This document shows, piece by piece, positions 46,649-55,211 of a stretch of DNA of 64,000 bases. How positions within the stretch are numbered: the first letter of the stretch is position 1; every line of letters begins with the position of its first letter. The position numbers were made by a program, and so were the translations under genes. Where the stretch lies: NCBI GenBank assembly GCA_029561345.1, contig JAKQJC010000046.1:31336-95335 (forward strand), written 5' to 3'. The stretch is from Chloroflexota bacterium (GTDB lineage Bacteria > Chloroflexota > Anaerolineae > Anaerolineales > Anaerolineaceae). Under the pieces are notes generated by a model. That model searched no databases and was not told where the DNA came from. It saw only the letters and a list, made by a program, of their open reading frames with translations.

Positions 46649-46733
46649 CTGCCCTCATGCAATGAGATGTCTGTTTTCGAGAAGCTGAGGGCAGCGAAGG
46701 TGAGGGCTCAGCCAGGGGGTACCTGGTTGGCTG
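46649..46733. other. Two unassigned hairpins upstream of the T-box promoter
   Basis: The 326 bases between the tRNA and the trpS promoter hold no gene I can support. CTGCCCTCA (46649-46657) pairs with TGAGGGCAG (46686-46694), and CAGCCA (46709-46714) with TGGCTG (46728-46733). They may belong to a small RNA or an old leader; no family recognised. Confidence 0.4.
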
Positions 46734-46763
46734 AACAGTTGCACTCATTCAGCTTTTCCCATC

Positions 46764-46791
46764 TTGACAAACTGTTCCGAAGGTGTATAAT
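46764..46791 (+). promoter_or_regulatory. Promoter of the T-box trpS-trpB2 transcript
   Basis: TTGACA (46764-46769), 16-base spacer, TATAAT (46786-46791), eight bases or so before the 5' end of the T-box leader. Confidence 0.88.
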
Positions 46792-46797
46792 CGAACC

Positions 46798-47144
46798 AAT
46801 CAAACACAGAAAAACTGTGATGAGGACGAGTACACGCCCAACCGGCGGTACAGGGAGCAGCGCAAAGTGAGAAGCTGCCCGTACGCGGACGTGGAATGGA
46901 CCTCGGAGTTGCAGGGCGAACGATCATCAAGTAGCCTGTGCCGGAGCTGTCACCGTTATCAGGACACAGGGTATAAGCAGTTTAACTGCCGTACCTGAGC
47001 AGAGTGAGGCTGGCCTCTTTCATCCGTCGCATCACCGGCGGATTTTTTGTTAAGAGTAACCAACCTAATGCGGGTGGCACCGCGGGCGCTTAAGTGCAAA
47101 AAGACAGCGTTCGTCCCAGAAGGGATGAACGCTGTCTTTTTTTT
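46798..47144 (+). ncRNA. T-box riboswitch, tryptophan specifier
   Basis: A 345-base leader with the landmarks of a T-box: the stem I base motif GATGAGGACGAGTA (from 46817), a specifier context GGAA-TGG-ACC with the Trp codon TGG at 46896-46898, and the T-box proper GGGTGGCACCGCGG at 47072-47085, which pairs with the free CCA end of uncharged tRNA. A stem III hairpin (47022-47043, 8-bp stem, T-run after it) and the terminator at 47100-47144 follow the usual order. When tRNA-Trp is uncharged the antiterminator forms and trpS-trpB2 are transcribed. Confidence 0.93.
47100..47144 (+). terminator. Regulated T-box terminator
   Basis: AAAGACAGCGTTC and GAACGCTGTCTTT form a 13-bp stem, extended by a GTCCC/GGGAT part, followed by eight T's. 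It lies 14 bases before the trpS start. Confidence 0.93.
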
Positions 47145-47158
47145 ACTGGAGGTGAAGG

Positions 47159-48166
47159 ATGAACGCAAAACCTGTTATTCTGACCGGACACCGGCCCACA
47201 GGCCCCTGCCACATTGGCCACCTGGTGGGCACCCTGCAGAACTGGGCGCGGTTTCAGGATTCATACACTTGCTTCTTCCTGATCGCTGATCTGCATGTGC
47301 TGACCACAGATTATGAAGCCGCCGGGCGCATTCAGGCCAACACGCTGGAGCGTCTTTTCGACTGGCTGGCGGCCGGCATCGACCCGCAGCGCGCGCACCT
47401 GGTGCTGCAATCGGCTCTGCCGGAACACGCCTATCTTTCGGTGCTGCTGGCCAACCTGGTGACTGTGGCGCGCCTGGAACGCAACCCGACCTACAAGGAA
47501 CAGGTGCAGCAGCTGAACCTGACCCCATCTGCCGGACTGCTGACCTACCCGGTGCTGCAGGCTGCCGATATCCTGATCTACCGCGCCACCCATGTGCCGG
47601 TGGGCGAGGATCAACTTCCGCATGTGGAACTGACCCGCGAGGTAGCGCGCCGTTTCAACCAGCTTTATGGGGATTTTTTTTCGGAACCCGAAGCTGTGCT
47701 GGCCGAACAGGCCCGCCTGCCCGGCATTGACAACCGCACCATGCACACCTCTTACGGCAACGCCATTTTCATCAAAGACACACCCGAAGAGACCACCCGC
47801 AAAGTGATGCGCATGTACACCGACCCCACCCGGCTGCATGCCACCGACCCGGGGCATGTGGAAGACAATCCGGTTTTTACCTACCTGGATCTGTTTGATC
47901 CGGATCGGCAACGCCTGGCGGAGTTAAAAGAGGCCTACCGTGCCGGGCAGGTGGGCGATGTGGAGGTGAAACGGCTGTTGGCCGGTCTGCTCAACGAGGC
48001 ACTGGCCCCCATGCGGGCGCGCCGGGCCGATTACGCCGCCCACCCTGATCTGGTTTTTGACCTGCTGCACGAAGGCACTGCCTTTGCCCGGCTGGTGGTG
48101 AAGGAAAACCTGGCGTATGCCCTGCGCCAGATGGGGCTGAGCGCCCAATTTAAATTGTCATTTTGA
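47159..48166 (+). CDS. trpS: Tryptophanyl-tRNA synthetase with degenerate KMSKS
   Basis: Class I synthetase of 335 residues, the usual length, charging tRNA-Trp in the cytosol. The N-terminal ILTGHRPTG and HIGH (His18-His21) are intact, as are PVLQAADILIY and VPVGEDQLPHVELTREVARRFN. The KMSKS loop, however, reads TMHTS (residues 194-198) followed by the expected YGNAI, so both lysines are gone. The GHRPTG/ADLHVLT wording places it with the Gram-positive-type TrpRS. It may be active with altered kinetics, or serve as an auxiliary copy. ATG 47159 follows GGAGGTGAAGG, directly after the T-box terminator. Confidence 0.93.
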   Translation: MNAKPVILTGHRPTGPCHIGHLVGTLQNWARFQDSYTCFFLIADLHVLTTDYEAAGRIQANTLERLFDWLAAGIDPQRAHLVLQSALPEHAYLSVLLANLVTVARLERNPTYKEQVQQLNLTPSAGLLTYPVLQAADILIYRATHVPVGEDQLPHVELTREVARRFNQLYGDFFSEPEAVLAEQARLPGIDNRTMHTSYGNAIFIKDTPEETTRKVMRMYTDPTRLHATDPGHVEDNPVFTYLDLFDPDRQRLAELKEAYRAGQVGDVEVKRLLAGLLNEALAPMRARRADYAAHPDLVFDLLHEGTAFARLVVKENLAYALRQMGLSAQFKLSF

Positions 48167-48262
48167 GGATGCCTGCCGCACCCTCGACCCAAAAGGTGAT
48201 GGAGAAATCCTCGCCAGTTATCCATCAAAAATCTATTTTCATCATTTTTAAGGAGGCTCGCC

Positions 48263-49639
48263 ATGTCTGAACAAACCCGTTTCATCCTGTCCGAATCTGA
48301 TCTGCCGCACTGCTGGTACAACATCGCCGCTGATTCACCCGTCCCGCCGACGCCGGTGTTCAACCCGATGACCCAGGAGCCGGTGACGCCCGATTTCCTC
48401 TCGGTGCTTTTCCCGATGGAGCTGATCATGCAGGAAATCAGCACCGAGCGGTTCATTGATATTCCTGAAGAAGTGCGCGAGATCTATAAGCTGTGGCGTC
48501 CTACCCCCCTGCTGCGCGCGCGCCGGCTTGAAAAAGCCCTCGGCACCCCCGCGCATATTTATTACAAATATGAAGGCGCTTCACCTTCCGGCAGCCACAA
48601 ATCGAACACGGCAGTGGCCCAGGCGTTTTATAACAAGATTGCCGGCACCCGCGCCATGACCACCGAAACCGGCGCCGGTCAATGGGGCACGGCCCTTTCA
48701 ATGGCCTGCCGCATGTTTGAAATGGCCCTGGAAGTGTACATGGTCAAGGTCTCATACCAGCAGAAGCCTTACCGCCGCATGCTGATGGAAACGTACGGCG
48801 CCGAGGTTTTTGCCAGCCCCACCAACCGCACAGTTTACGGCAATGACCTGCTCAAACGCGACCCCAACAACCCCGGCTCGCTGGGCATTGCCATCTCTGA
48901 GGCGGTGGAAGTGGCGGCTGCTTCCAACGGGTCCAAGAAATACGGCCTGGGCTCGGTGCTGAACCATGTGCTGCTGCACCAGACGGTGATCGGCGAGGAA
49001 GCCCTGCTGCAGATGGATATGGCGGGTGAATATCCAGATGTGGTGATTGGCTGCGTGGGCGGCGGATCCAATTTCTCGGGCATCGCCTTCCCCTTTGTGC
49101 GCCAGAACTTGAAGGAAGGCCAGCGCACCCGTCTGCTGGCTGTGGAGCCCACTGCCACGCCTTCGCTGACCCAGGGTGTGTACGGTTTTGATTACGGCGA
49201 CACGGCGCGCATGGCCCCGATTGTCAAGATGCACACCCTGGGCGCCAATTTTATGCCTCCGGCCATCCACGCAGGCGGCCTGCGCTATCACGGCATGGCG
49301 CCGCAGCTCTGCGCCCTGGTGGATGCCGGCCTGATTTCAGCCGTGGCGGTGCCGCAGACGGCCACTTTTGAAGCCGCCCTGCAGTTTGCTCATGCCGAAG
49401 GCCTGGTGCCGGCGCCTGAATCAGCGCACGCCATTCGCGCGGCCATTGATGAGGCCCTGGATGCCAAGGCGAAAGACGAAAAGCGCGTGATTTTGTTCAA
49501 CCTTTCAGGCCACGGCAATTTTGACCTGGCGGCTTATGAGGCTTACCTGAGCGGCAAGCTGGAAGATTGCGAAACCATCATCGACCGCGATCAGATTGCC
49601 AGACAGCTGCCCAAAGTGAACCTGCCTTCGGCTGCCTGA
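48263..49639 (+). CDS. trpB2: Tryptophan synthase beta chain, TrpB2 type
   Basis: A 458-residue PLP enzyme joining indole and serine. The long N-terminal extension (residues 1-75), [15 protein letters not shown], the PLP lysine in [23 protein letters not shown], and VGGGSNFSG belong to TrpB2, which works without the TrpA partner and probably salvages free indole. GGAGG precedes ATG 48263. It lies 96 bases after trpS with no terminator between, so it too is likely under T-box control. No trpA or other trp gene is nearby. Confidence 0.94.
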   Translation: MSEQTRFILSESDLPHCWYNIAADSPVPPTPVFNPMTQEPVTPDFLSVLFPMELIMQEISTERFIDIPEEVREIYKLWRPTPLLRARRLEKALGTPAHIYYKYEGASPSGSHKSNTAVAQAFYNKIAGTRAMTTETGAGQWGTALSMACRMFEMALEVYMVKVSYQQKPYRRMLMETYGAEVFASPTNRTVYGNDLLKRDPNNPGSLGIAISEAVEVAAASNGSKKYGLGSVLNHVLLHQTVIGEEALLQMDMAGEYPDVVIGCVGGGSNFSGIAFPFVRQNLKEGQRTRLLAVEPTATPSLTQGVYGFDYGDTARMAPIVKMHTLGANFMPPAIHAGGLRYHGMAPQLCALVDAGLISAVAVPQTATFEAALQFAHAEGLVPAPESAHAIRAAIDEALDAKAKDEKRVILFNLSGHGNFDLAAYEAYLSGKLEDCETIIDRDQIARQLPKVNLPSAA

Positions 49640-49661
49640 ATTATCCTTTCACACCAGGTTT

Positions 49662-49699
49662 GACCCCATGAGCAGAAAAAACTCATGGGGTCTTTGTTT
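49662..49699 (+). terminator. Intrinsic terminator after trpB2
   Basis: GACCCCATGAG (49662-49672) and CTCATGGGGTC (49682-49692) form a perfect 11-bp stem with an A-rich loop, followed by TTTGTTTT. Confidence 0.92.
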
Positions 49700-50000
49700 T
49701 GATGGTAAAATGACGGAACAAGGAAGTTTTTCTGTTTTGACAATGCCATTGGCATTTTCAACAAGAGAATCGGGTTTTTATCGTCACGAGCCTGCGAACC
49801 AGATGATGGATGGCATTGTTGAATCTCTCAGACACGGTTAAGAAAAGGAGATGGTTTCTGAGTTTGCCCTCATCTCTCAATAATCAGGGGCGCTTGCTCT
49901 GTCTGCCCATTGAAAATGGGCAAAGGTAAGGGCTCGGCCGGCGGCAGCTGTTTTGCGGTTGGGTCGTTACATTGTTGGGATCAAAAGGAAATCTGTCACG
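49700..50000 (+). other. Non-coding stretch with several inverted repeats
   Basis: No gene seen in these 300 bases. There is a 7-bp palindrome AATGCCA-T-TGGCATT at 49742-49756, a 10-bp inverted repeat ACAATGCCAT (49740-49749) / ATGGCATTGT (49810-49819), a GAGATG/CATCTC pair near 49850-49877, and GCCCATTGAAAATGGGC near 49908-49924. It may be a structured leader of the DsrE-kinase unit; no known riboswitch matches. Confidence 0.4.
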
Positions 50001-50342
50001 ATGAATAAAGATACGGTGCTCTTGTTTACTCGTTTTGGCTTGGGCCAGGGGCCGGCAGAGCTGCAAATTCTTTTGGCGCAGAAATACCTGAGCCTGCTGC
50101 TTGAGACCGGACGGCTGCCAGGAAAACTGTTGTTTTATACCGATGGGGTGCGCCTGGCCTGTGATGGTTCGCCAGTGCTGGAGCAATTGACCCGCCTGGA
50201 AAACCTGGGGGTGGAGCTGGTGCTGTGCAAAACCTGCCTCGATACTTATCAGCTTACCAACCATGTGAAGGTGGGCGTGGTGGGCGGCATGGGTGATATT
50301 ATTGAGACCATGCAGCGGGCAGTGCAGGTCATCAGCTTATAA
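50001..50342 (+). CDS. DsrE/YedF-like small protein
   Basis: A 113-residue protein matching the DsrE-fold half of YedF-type proteins: TVLLFTRFGLGQGPAELQILLAQKYL, ILFYTDGVRLACDGSPVLEQLTRLENLGVE-like middle and the conserved Cys in LVLCKTCLDTYQL. DsrE-like domains carry sulfur or selenium on that Cys; the SirA/TusA half found in full YedF is missing here. ATG 50001 sets the start; upstream sequence is non-coding. The kinase gene follows after seven bases, so a linked redox or sulfur-sensing role is possible but unproven. Confidence 0.8.
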   Translation: MNKDTVLLFTRFGLGQGPAELQILLAQKYLSLLLETGRLPGKLLFYTDGVRLACDGSPVLEQLTRLENLGVELVLCKTCLDTYQLTNHVKVGVVGGMGDIIETMQRAVQVISL

Positions 50343-50349
50343 AGGCGGC

Positions 50350-52563
50350 ATGAACTGGCTGCAACGCCTCCTCAGCCGGGATGCTGAAGCCCGGGAACTG
50401 CTGCAGGGATCGGCCCGCAAGGTGATCATCACTACGGGCGTGCTTTACCTGATTTGGCATTTCATTTTGACCCTCACCTGGCCTGAATTATTTACGCCCA
50501 GCCTGTGGTACTGTTCGGTGGTGATGGCTGTGGCGGTGGCGGGCAGCCTGCGCCTGCTGAACCGGGCTTATATCCTTTCGCAGGTCATCTGGTTTGCCGG
50601 CCTGCTGCTGACCATCATTGAAGGCTATCACCTGTACCGCCAGCCGCAGATTTTAATGGTTCTGGTCTTTTTGCCGATGATGGGCTTTGTGATGATGGGG
50701 CTGCGCGCCACCCTGGGCATGACCGGGGTGCTGCTGGCGCTGTGCGGGGTGTGGGCCTGGCTGCCTTTCCTGCCGCCTCTGCCGCCGGGATATGCGCAGG
50801 TGGTGGCAGGAATTGTGGCCTCAGTGACGGCGCTGGGGTGGGGCATTTCAAGCAACCTCATCGCCGCCAATGAAGCCTCGCTGTATCACTACCGCGAGGC
50901 GCTGGTGCGCCTGGAAGAAGCGCGCCGCCAGCGGGCTGAAATCAGCGTGCTGCTGAAGGAACAGGGCAAGGCCGCCTATCAACTGGACCGTCTGAATCAG
51001 ATGCTCCTTTACGCGCGGGCGCGGGCCGAAGAGGCTCGTGAAGAACGCGATCGTTTTGCCATGGCGGTGAGCCATGAACTGCGCAGCCCGCTGAATTACA
51101 TCATCGGTTTCAGCGACCTGATGGTCAATTCCCCTGAAACGTATGCGCCGCGGGAAAGCTGGCCGGCCGGCCTGTATGACGACATCCAGGAAGTGTACCG
51201 CAGCAGCACCCATCTCAACAGCCTGATCAACGATATTCTGGATATGGGCAAGATCGAAGCCCAGCAGATGCTGCTGTTGAAAGATAAAGTCACCATTGAG
51301 CAGATTATTGAAGAAGTGAAGGAAATGGCCAATCTCTCCATTTCACATCAGGGCCTCTGGCTGAAGGTGGAAGTGGAGGCGGACCTGCCGGCCATCTATG
51401 TGGACCGCACGCGCATCCGTCAGGTGCTGATCAACCTGGTGACGAATGCCCTGCATTTCACCCGCCAGGGCGGCATCACCATCCGGGCGCGGCGCGAAGG
51501 GGAAAAGCAGCTGCGCGTGGAAGTGGAAGATACCGGTTCGGGCATTGCCGAGGAAGATTTGCCTAAAATTTTCACCGAGTTTCGCCAGGCGGGCAACCAG
51601 AACTGGCGGCGTCAGGAAGGCACCGGCCTGGGCCTGGCCATTGGCCGCCGGTTTATTCAACTGCACAAGGGGGATATGGGGGTGCAGAGCACCCTGGGCA
51701 AGGGCTCCATTTTTTATTTCACCCTGCCGGTGGATACGCAGCCGGTGGAAGAGCTGGAACTGGCGCGCATTGAACTGCGTCAGGCGGAACGCCCGGCCCA
51801 ACTGCCGCTGGTGCTGTTCCTTTCGACCAACACCCTGTGGGCCAAAATGATCGGTGAAACGCTGAACGGCTACAAGGTGACCCTGATGGCTGACCCAGGG
51901 CAGCTCAGACAGGCCGCACTGCAGCTTTACCCACGGGTGGTGCTGGTGGACCGGCAGCTGTGGACGGATGAGGCTGTGCAGGAATTTCTGCTGAACCAGC
52001 CTTATGACGTGCCGGTGGTGGCGGTGGATATTCCTTCCATGCTCTCGCGGGAGGCCCCGCTGCCCGAAGGCGTGGTGCGCTACCTGGTCAAACCGGTTTC
52101 GCGCCAGGCATTGATGGAAACGATGGCTGGCCTGGGCCGGCAGGTGCAGACCCTGCTGGTGGTGGATGACGACCCGACCATGGTGCGCTTTTTGATGCAA
52201 ACCTTGAAGGCCGGCGAAATGGATGAACCCGATGCGCCGGAATATCAATTCCTGACGGCTTTTGACGGCCAGCAGGCCCTGGCGGCCCTGCACAAGGAGA
52301 AGGCCGATGTGGTGCTGCTAGACCTGGATCTGCCGGATATCAACGGTCTGACCCTGCTGGAAGCCATCCGGCGCGACCCGGCCTGCGCCAGCCTGCCGGT
52401 GGTGATTATTTCAGCCAATGACCTGCCTGCCGCTGCGCCAGATCAAAAAGGCCGGCTGGAGGTGGCTCTCAACCGGCCGTTATCGCGGCGCGAGGTGGTG
52501 GAACTGCTGAACGCGGTGCTGGAAAAACTGGCGCCGCAGCTTCCGCCAGGCAGGGAACTATAA
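50350..52563 (+). CDS. Membrane hybrid histidine kinase with two receiver domains
   Basis: A 737-residue protein. Six hydrophobic segments occupy residues about 25-180 with hardly any outer loops. A coiled coil (about 185-235) leads to HisKA with AVSHELRSPLNY (His242), then HATPase with NLVTNALHF, DTGSGI and [12 protein letters not shown]. Two receivers follow: the first (about 485-595) has lost the acidic pocket (LVLFLSTNTLW start, VDRQLWTDE in place of the Asp loop) and looks non-phosphorylatable; the second (about 597-735) has VVDDDP and Asp658 in LLDLDLPDING. ATG 50350 follows AAAGGCGGC. Its stop overlaps the stop of the convergent regulator by six bases. Confidence 0.92.
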   Translation: MNWLQRLLSRDAEARELLQGSARKVIITTGVLYLIWHFILTLTWPELFTPSLWYCSVVMAVAVAGSLRLLNRAYILSQVIWFAGLLLTIIEGYHLYRQPQILMVLVFLPMMGFVMMGLRATLGMTGVLLALCGVWAWLPFLPPLPPGYAQVVAGIVASVTALGWGISSNLIAANEASLYHYREALVRLEEARRQRAEISVLLKEQGKAAYQLDRLNQMLLYARARAEEAREERDRFAMAVSHELRSPLNYIIGFSDLMVNSPETYAPRESWPAGLYDDIQEVYRSSTHLNSLINDILDMGKIEAQQMLLLKDKVTIEQIIEEVKEMANLSISHQGLWLKVEVEADLPAIYVDRTRIRQVLINLVTNALHFTRQGGITIRARREGEKQLRVEVEDTGSGIAEEDLPKIFTEFRQAGNQNWRRQEGTGLGLAIGRRFIQLHKGDMGVQSTLGKGSIFYFTLPVDTQPVEELELARIELRQAERPAQLPLVLFLSTNTLWAKMIGETLNGYKVTLMADPGQLRQAALQLYPRVVLVDRQLWTDEAVQEFLLNQPYDVPVVAVDIPSMLSREAPLPEGVVRYLVKPVSRQALMETMAGLGRQVQTLLVVDDDPTMVRFLMQTLKAGEMDEPDAPEYQFLTAFDGQQALAALHKEKADVVLLDLDLPDINGLTLLEAIRRDPACASLPVVIISANDLPAAAPDQKGRLEVALNRPLSRREVVELLNAVLEKLAPQLPPGREL

Positions 52564-53736
52564 ATGAAGCCGGTCAATAGCGTCGAGGAACTGCTTTTGC
52601 GTGACGGGTTTCTTAAGAAAATCGGCGGCGCCCAGAGAACGGGCCAGTTCGGGAGCTTCCCAGGCTGAGCAGATCAGTACGGGGATGGTGCTGGTGTGGG
52701 CATCGAGCTTAAGCATTTGCAGCACTTCCCAGCCGTCCACGTGCGGCATCATCACATCGAGGGTGATGAGCACCGGCTTCAGGCGCACGGCAGCCGGCAG
52801 GGCCTCGGCGGCGCTGGTGATGCCCTCAATTTTGAAGTCAGATTGAGACAGGTAGCGCCGGAACAGGTTGATGGTGGGGGGCTGGTCATCAATGACCAGG
52901 ATCACTTTTTCGCGCGGGCGCGGCAGCCAGAGCAGGCAGCTGACCCCGTGTTTCTGGGGTTTCATTTCAATGCGGCAGTCAATCTGCCCGGCCCAATAAG
53001 CCATCTCTTTGAGAGAGGTCTGGGCGTCAGGCAGGTCGGTCAAACCGGTCTGCGGGGCATAGATCTCGATCAGAGCCTCTGATTCTTGCGGAGAGGCTGA
53101 CACATGGATGGCCTCTTCAGGCTGCAGATGCATGGCGTGGTTGAGCAGGCGCACCAGAAGCTGGCGCAGCACCACGCGGTCGGTGTAGGCCTGCAGAGTG
53201 GGGTGTTCAAAGCTGGTTTGCAGGGTCAGCCCGGCTTCGTCCATGCGCCCGCGCATCATGCTCAGCACGCTGCGAATGGTATCGGCAAGGTTGAGCTGCT
53301 CCTTGTGAATTTCGAAGGAGGGCGTCGGTTCGGCGGGCTCAGGGGCTTCAGAAATCGTTTCGGCGGCAAAGCGGGCGTTCCAGAGCAGGTTGGTGAGAGC
53401 CTGCAGGGCGCGGTGGTGGTCGCGGCGCATCTGGCGGTCGCTGATGGCCAGCCAGGCCGCCAGATCTTTGAGGGGCATGCCTTCAACATACCGCTTTTCA
53501 AGGATCAGGTAAGGCCGCCATTCAGGTGAATCCATCTGCATTTCGCCGCGCAGTGGTTTGAGCTGCTGGATGGTATCGAGAAAAAGCTGGCGCACGTAAT
53601 CGGCCTTGCTGCGCGAAGAGCCGGCTGGCGGCTGGATGACAGAAAAGAGCAGCGGATGAGTTTCCAGCGCTGCAAAATCGTAGAGATTGGCGAGGGTATC
53701 TTTGACCAGGTCTTCAAAATCTTCTTTGGATATCAT
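52558..53736 (-). CDS. HTH / degenerate ATPase / receiver regulator
   Basis: A 392-residue protein. Residues 1-120 are helical and contain a sigma-like helix-turn-helix (LEKRYVEGMPLKDLAAWLAISDRQMRRDHHRAL). Residues about 155-265 resemble a histidine-kinase ATPase (DRVVLRQLLVRLLNHAMH in N-box position, then VSCLLWLPRP), but the G-boxes and a phosphorylatable His are missing. Residues about 268-392 are a receiver with VIDDQP, Asp327 in ITLDVMMPHVDG and Lys in FLKKPV. The combination suggests a DNA-binding response protein. The ATG at 53736 has AAGGA at better distance than ATG 53739; a longer upstream frame overlaps the divergent transporter gene and is doubtful. Confidence 0.82.
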   Translation of the reverse strand: MISKEDFEDLVKDTLANLYDFAALETHPLLFSVIQPPAGSSRSKADYVRQLFLDTIQQLKPLRGEMQMDSPEWRPYLILEKRYVEGMPLKDLAAWLAISDRQMRRDHHRALQALTNLLWNARFAAETISEAPEPAEPTPSFEIHKEQLNLADTIRSVLSMMRGRMDEAGLTLQTSFEHPTLQAYTDRVVLRQLLVRLLNHAMHLQPEEAIHVSASPQESEALIEIYAPQTGLTDLPDAQTSLKEMAYWAGQIDCRIEMKPQKHGVSCLLWLPRPREKVILVIDDQPPTINLFRRYLSQSDFKIEGITSAAEALPAAVRLKPVLITLDVMMPHVDGWEVLQMLKLDAHTSTIPVLICSAWEAPELARSLGAADFLKKPVTQKQFLDAIDRLHL

Positions 53737-53870
53737 CATGTCCTTGCGTTGTCCGTTGTGTGGCCGTAAATTGGTTGTGCGGTCGCACCCTCTCATTATA
53801 ATGGATAATATGGCGTCACAGGATGGTGATTCGATGGGATACCTGTTCCTTTTTGCAGGCAAGGTGTGAG

Positions 53871-55211
53871 ATGAACCTGCGGCGAAGATTGGCTTCAACC
53901 CTGTTGGCAGCGGCCCTGCTGGCGCCGCTGGTGCTGACGGCCTGCGGCACGCCGGTGATGCTTTCGCAGCAGCCCGATTTGAACGGTCCCACACCGCTGC
54001 CGCCGGACGCTGACCAGGTGGAAGTGTTTTCGTGGTGGACGGGCGGCGGCGAGGCGGCCGGGCTGGACGCCATGATTGCTGTGTTTAACCGCAAGTATCC
54101 GGATATCATCTTTATCAACGCGGCGGTGGCCGGCGGCGCGGGGACCAATGCGCGCGCGGTGCTTTCCACCCGCCTGCAGTCGGGCAACCCGCCCGACAGC
54201 TGGCAGGGACATGCCGGACAGGAATTGATTGGCACCTATGTGAAGGCCGGGCAGCTTGAGCCGTTGAATTTTTTGTATGAAAAGAACGGCTGGCTGTGGG
54301 TGATGCCCAAAAACCTGATTCCGCTGATTTCGCAGGACGGCAAAATTTACTGCGTGCCGGTGAACATTCACCGCTCGAATGTGCTCTGGTACAACCCGGC
54401 CATCCTTGAAAAATACAATATTCCGGTGCCAAAAACGATGGATGACTGGTTTGCCGCCATGGATGCCCTAAAGGCGGCCGGGATGAAATACCCCCTGGCC
54501 CTGGGCGAGCAGTGGACGGTGATGCACCTGATGGAAACCGTGCTGCTTTCGGTGCTGGGGCATGAACAGTATGCCAGGCTGTGGACCGGCGAGCTGGATT
54601 GGGAAGGGGATGAGGTGCGGGTAGCCCTGGAGCTGTTTTCAAAGCTGCTGACCTATGCCAATTCTGATGCGCCCTCATTGAGCTGGCAGGACGCCTCTCA
54701 ACTGGTGACCAACGGCGACGCCGCCTTCAACGTGATGGGCGATTGGGCCGAGGGTTACTACAAGGAATTAAAAATGACCCCGCACCAGGATTTCGGCTGG
54801 ACGCCTGTGCCGGGCACGGCAGGGACTTTCCAGTTCCTTTCTGACAGCTTTGTGCTGCCGGTGGAGGCGCCGCACCGCGAGGCGGCCATTGCCTGGCTGA
54901 CTCTGGCCGGTTCAAAAGAGGGACAGGATGCCTTCAACCCGGTGAAGGGCTCCATTCCGGCGCGCAATGACGCCGACCGCAGCCTGTATGATGAATATTT
55001 GCAATCGGCGATGAATGACTGGATCACCAATAAAATTGTCGGCAGCCTGACCCACGGCGTGGTGGCCAATGATTCGTGGAAAACGGATATCAACACGGCG
55101 CTTGGGCTGTTCCTGGCCAACAAGGATATCGCCGTTTTTCAGCGTGAATTGGGGCGGGCCTGCATGACCTCAGGACCGTGCGTGCAGGGTAAGGGACAAC
55201 ATGCGCATTAA
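53871..55211 (+). CDS. Sugar ABC transporter substrate-binding lipoprotein
   Basis: A 446-residue family-1 extracellular binding protein. The signal peptide (NLRRRLASTLLAAALLAPLV) ends in the lipobox LTAC, so the mature protein is lipid-anchored outside the membrane. EVFSWWTGGGEAAGLDAMIAVFNRKYP and NVLWYNPAILEKY are family marks; KIYCVPVNIHRSNVLWYN lines the cleft. It captures a sugar or oligosaccharide for the two permeases that follow; it overlaps the first by 11 bases. ATG 53871 has AAGGTGTGAG just upstream and a TATAAT at 53797-53802. Confidence 0.94.
   Translation: MNLRRRLASTLLAAALLAPLVLTACGTPVMLSQQPDLNGPTPLPPDADQVEVFSWWTGGGEAAGLDAMIAVFNRKYPDIIFINAAVAGGAGTNARAVLSTRLQSGNPPDSWQGHAGQELIGTYVKAGQLEPLNFLYEKNGWLWVMPKNLIPLISQDGKIYCVPVNIHRSNVLWYNPAILEKYNIPVPKTMDDWFAAMDALKAAGMKYPLALGEQWTVMHLMETVLLSVLGHEQYARLWTGELDWEGDEVRVALELFSKLLTYANSDAPSLSWQDASQLVTNGDAAFNVMGDWAEGYYKELKMTPHQDFGWTPVPGTAGTFQFLSDSFVLPVEAPHREAAIAWLTLAGSKEGQDAFNPVKGSIPARNDADRSLYDEYLQSAMNDWITNKIVGSLTHGVVANDSWKTDINTALGLFLANKDIAVFQRELGRACMTSGPCVQGKGQHAH

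Noticed and set aside
49736..49764. Promoter with TTGACA at 49736
   Set aside because: The matching -10 place reads CAACAA, and the bases are part of an inverted repeat; no convincing promoter.
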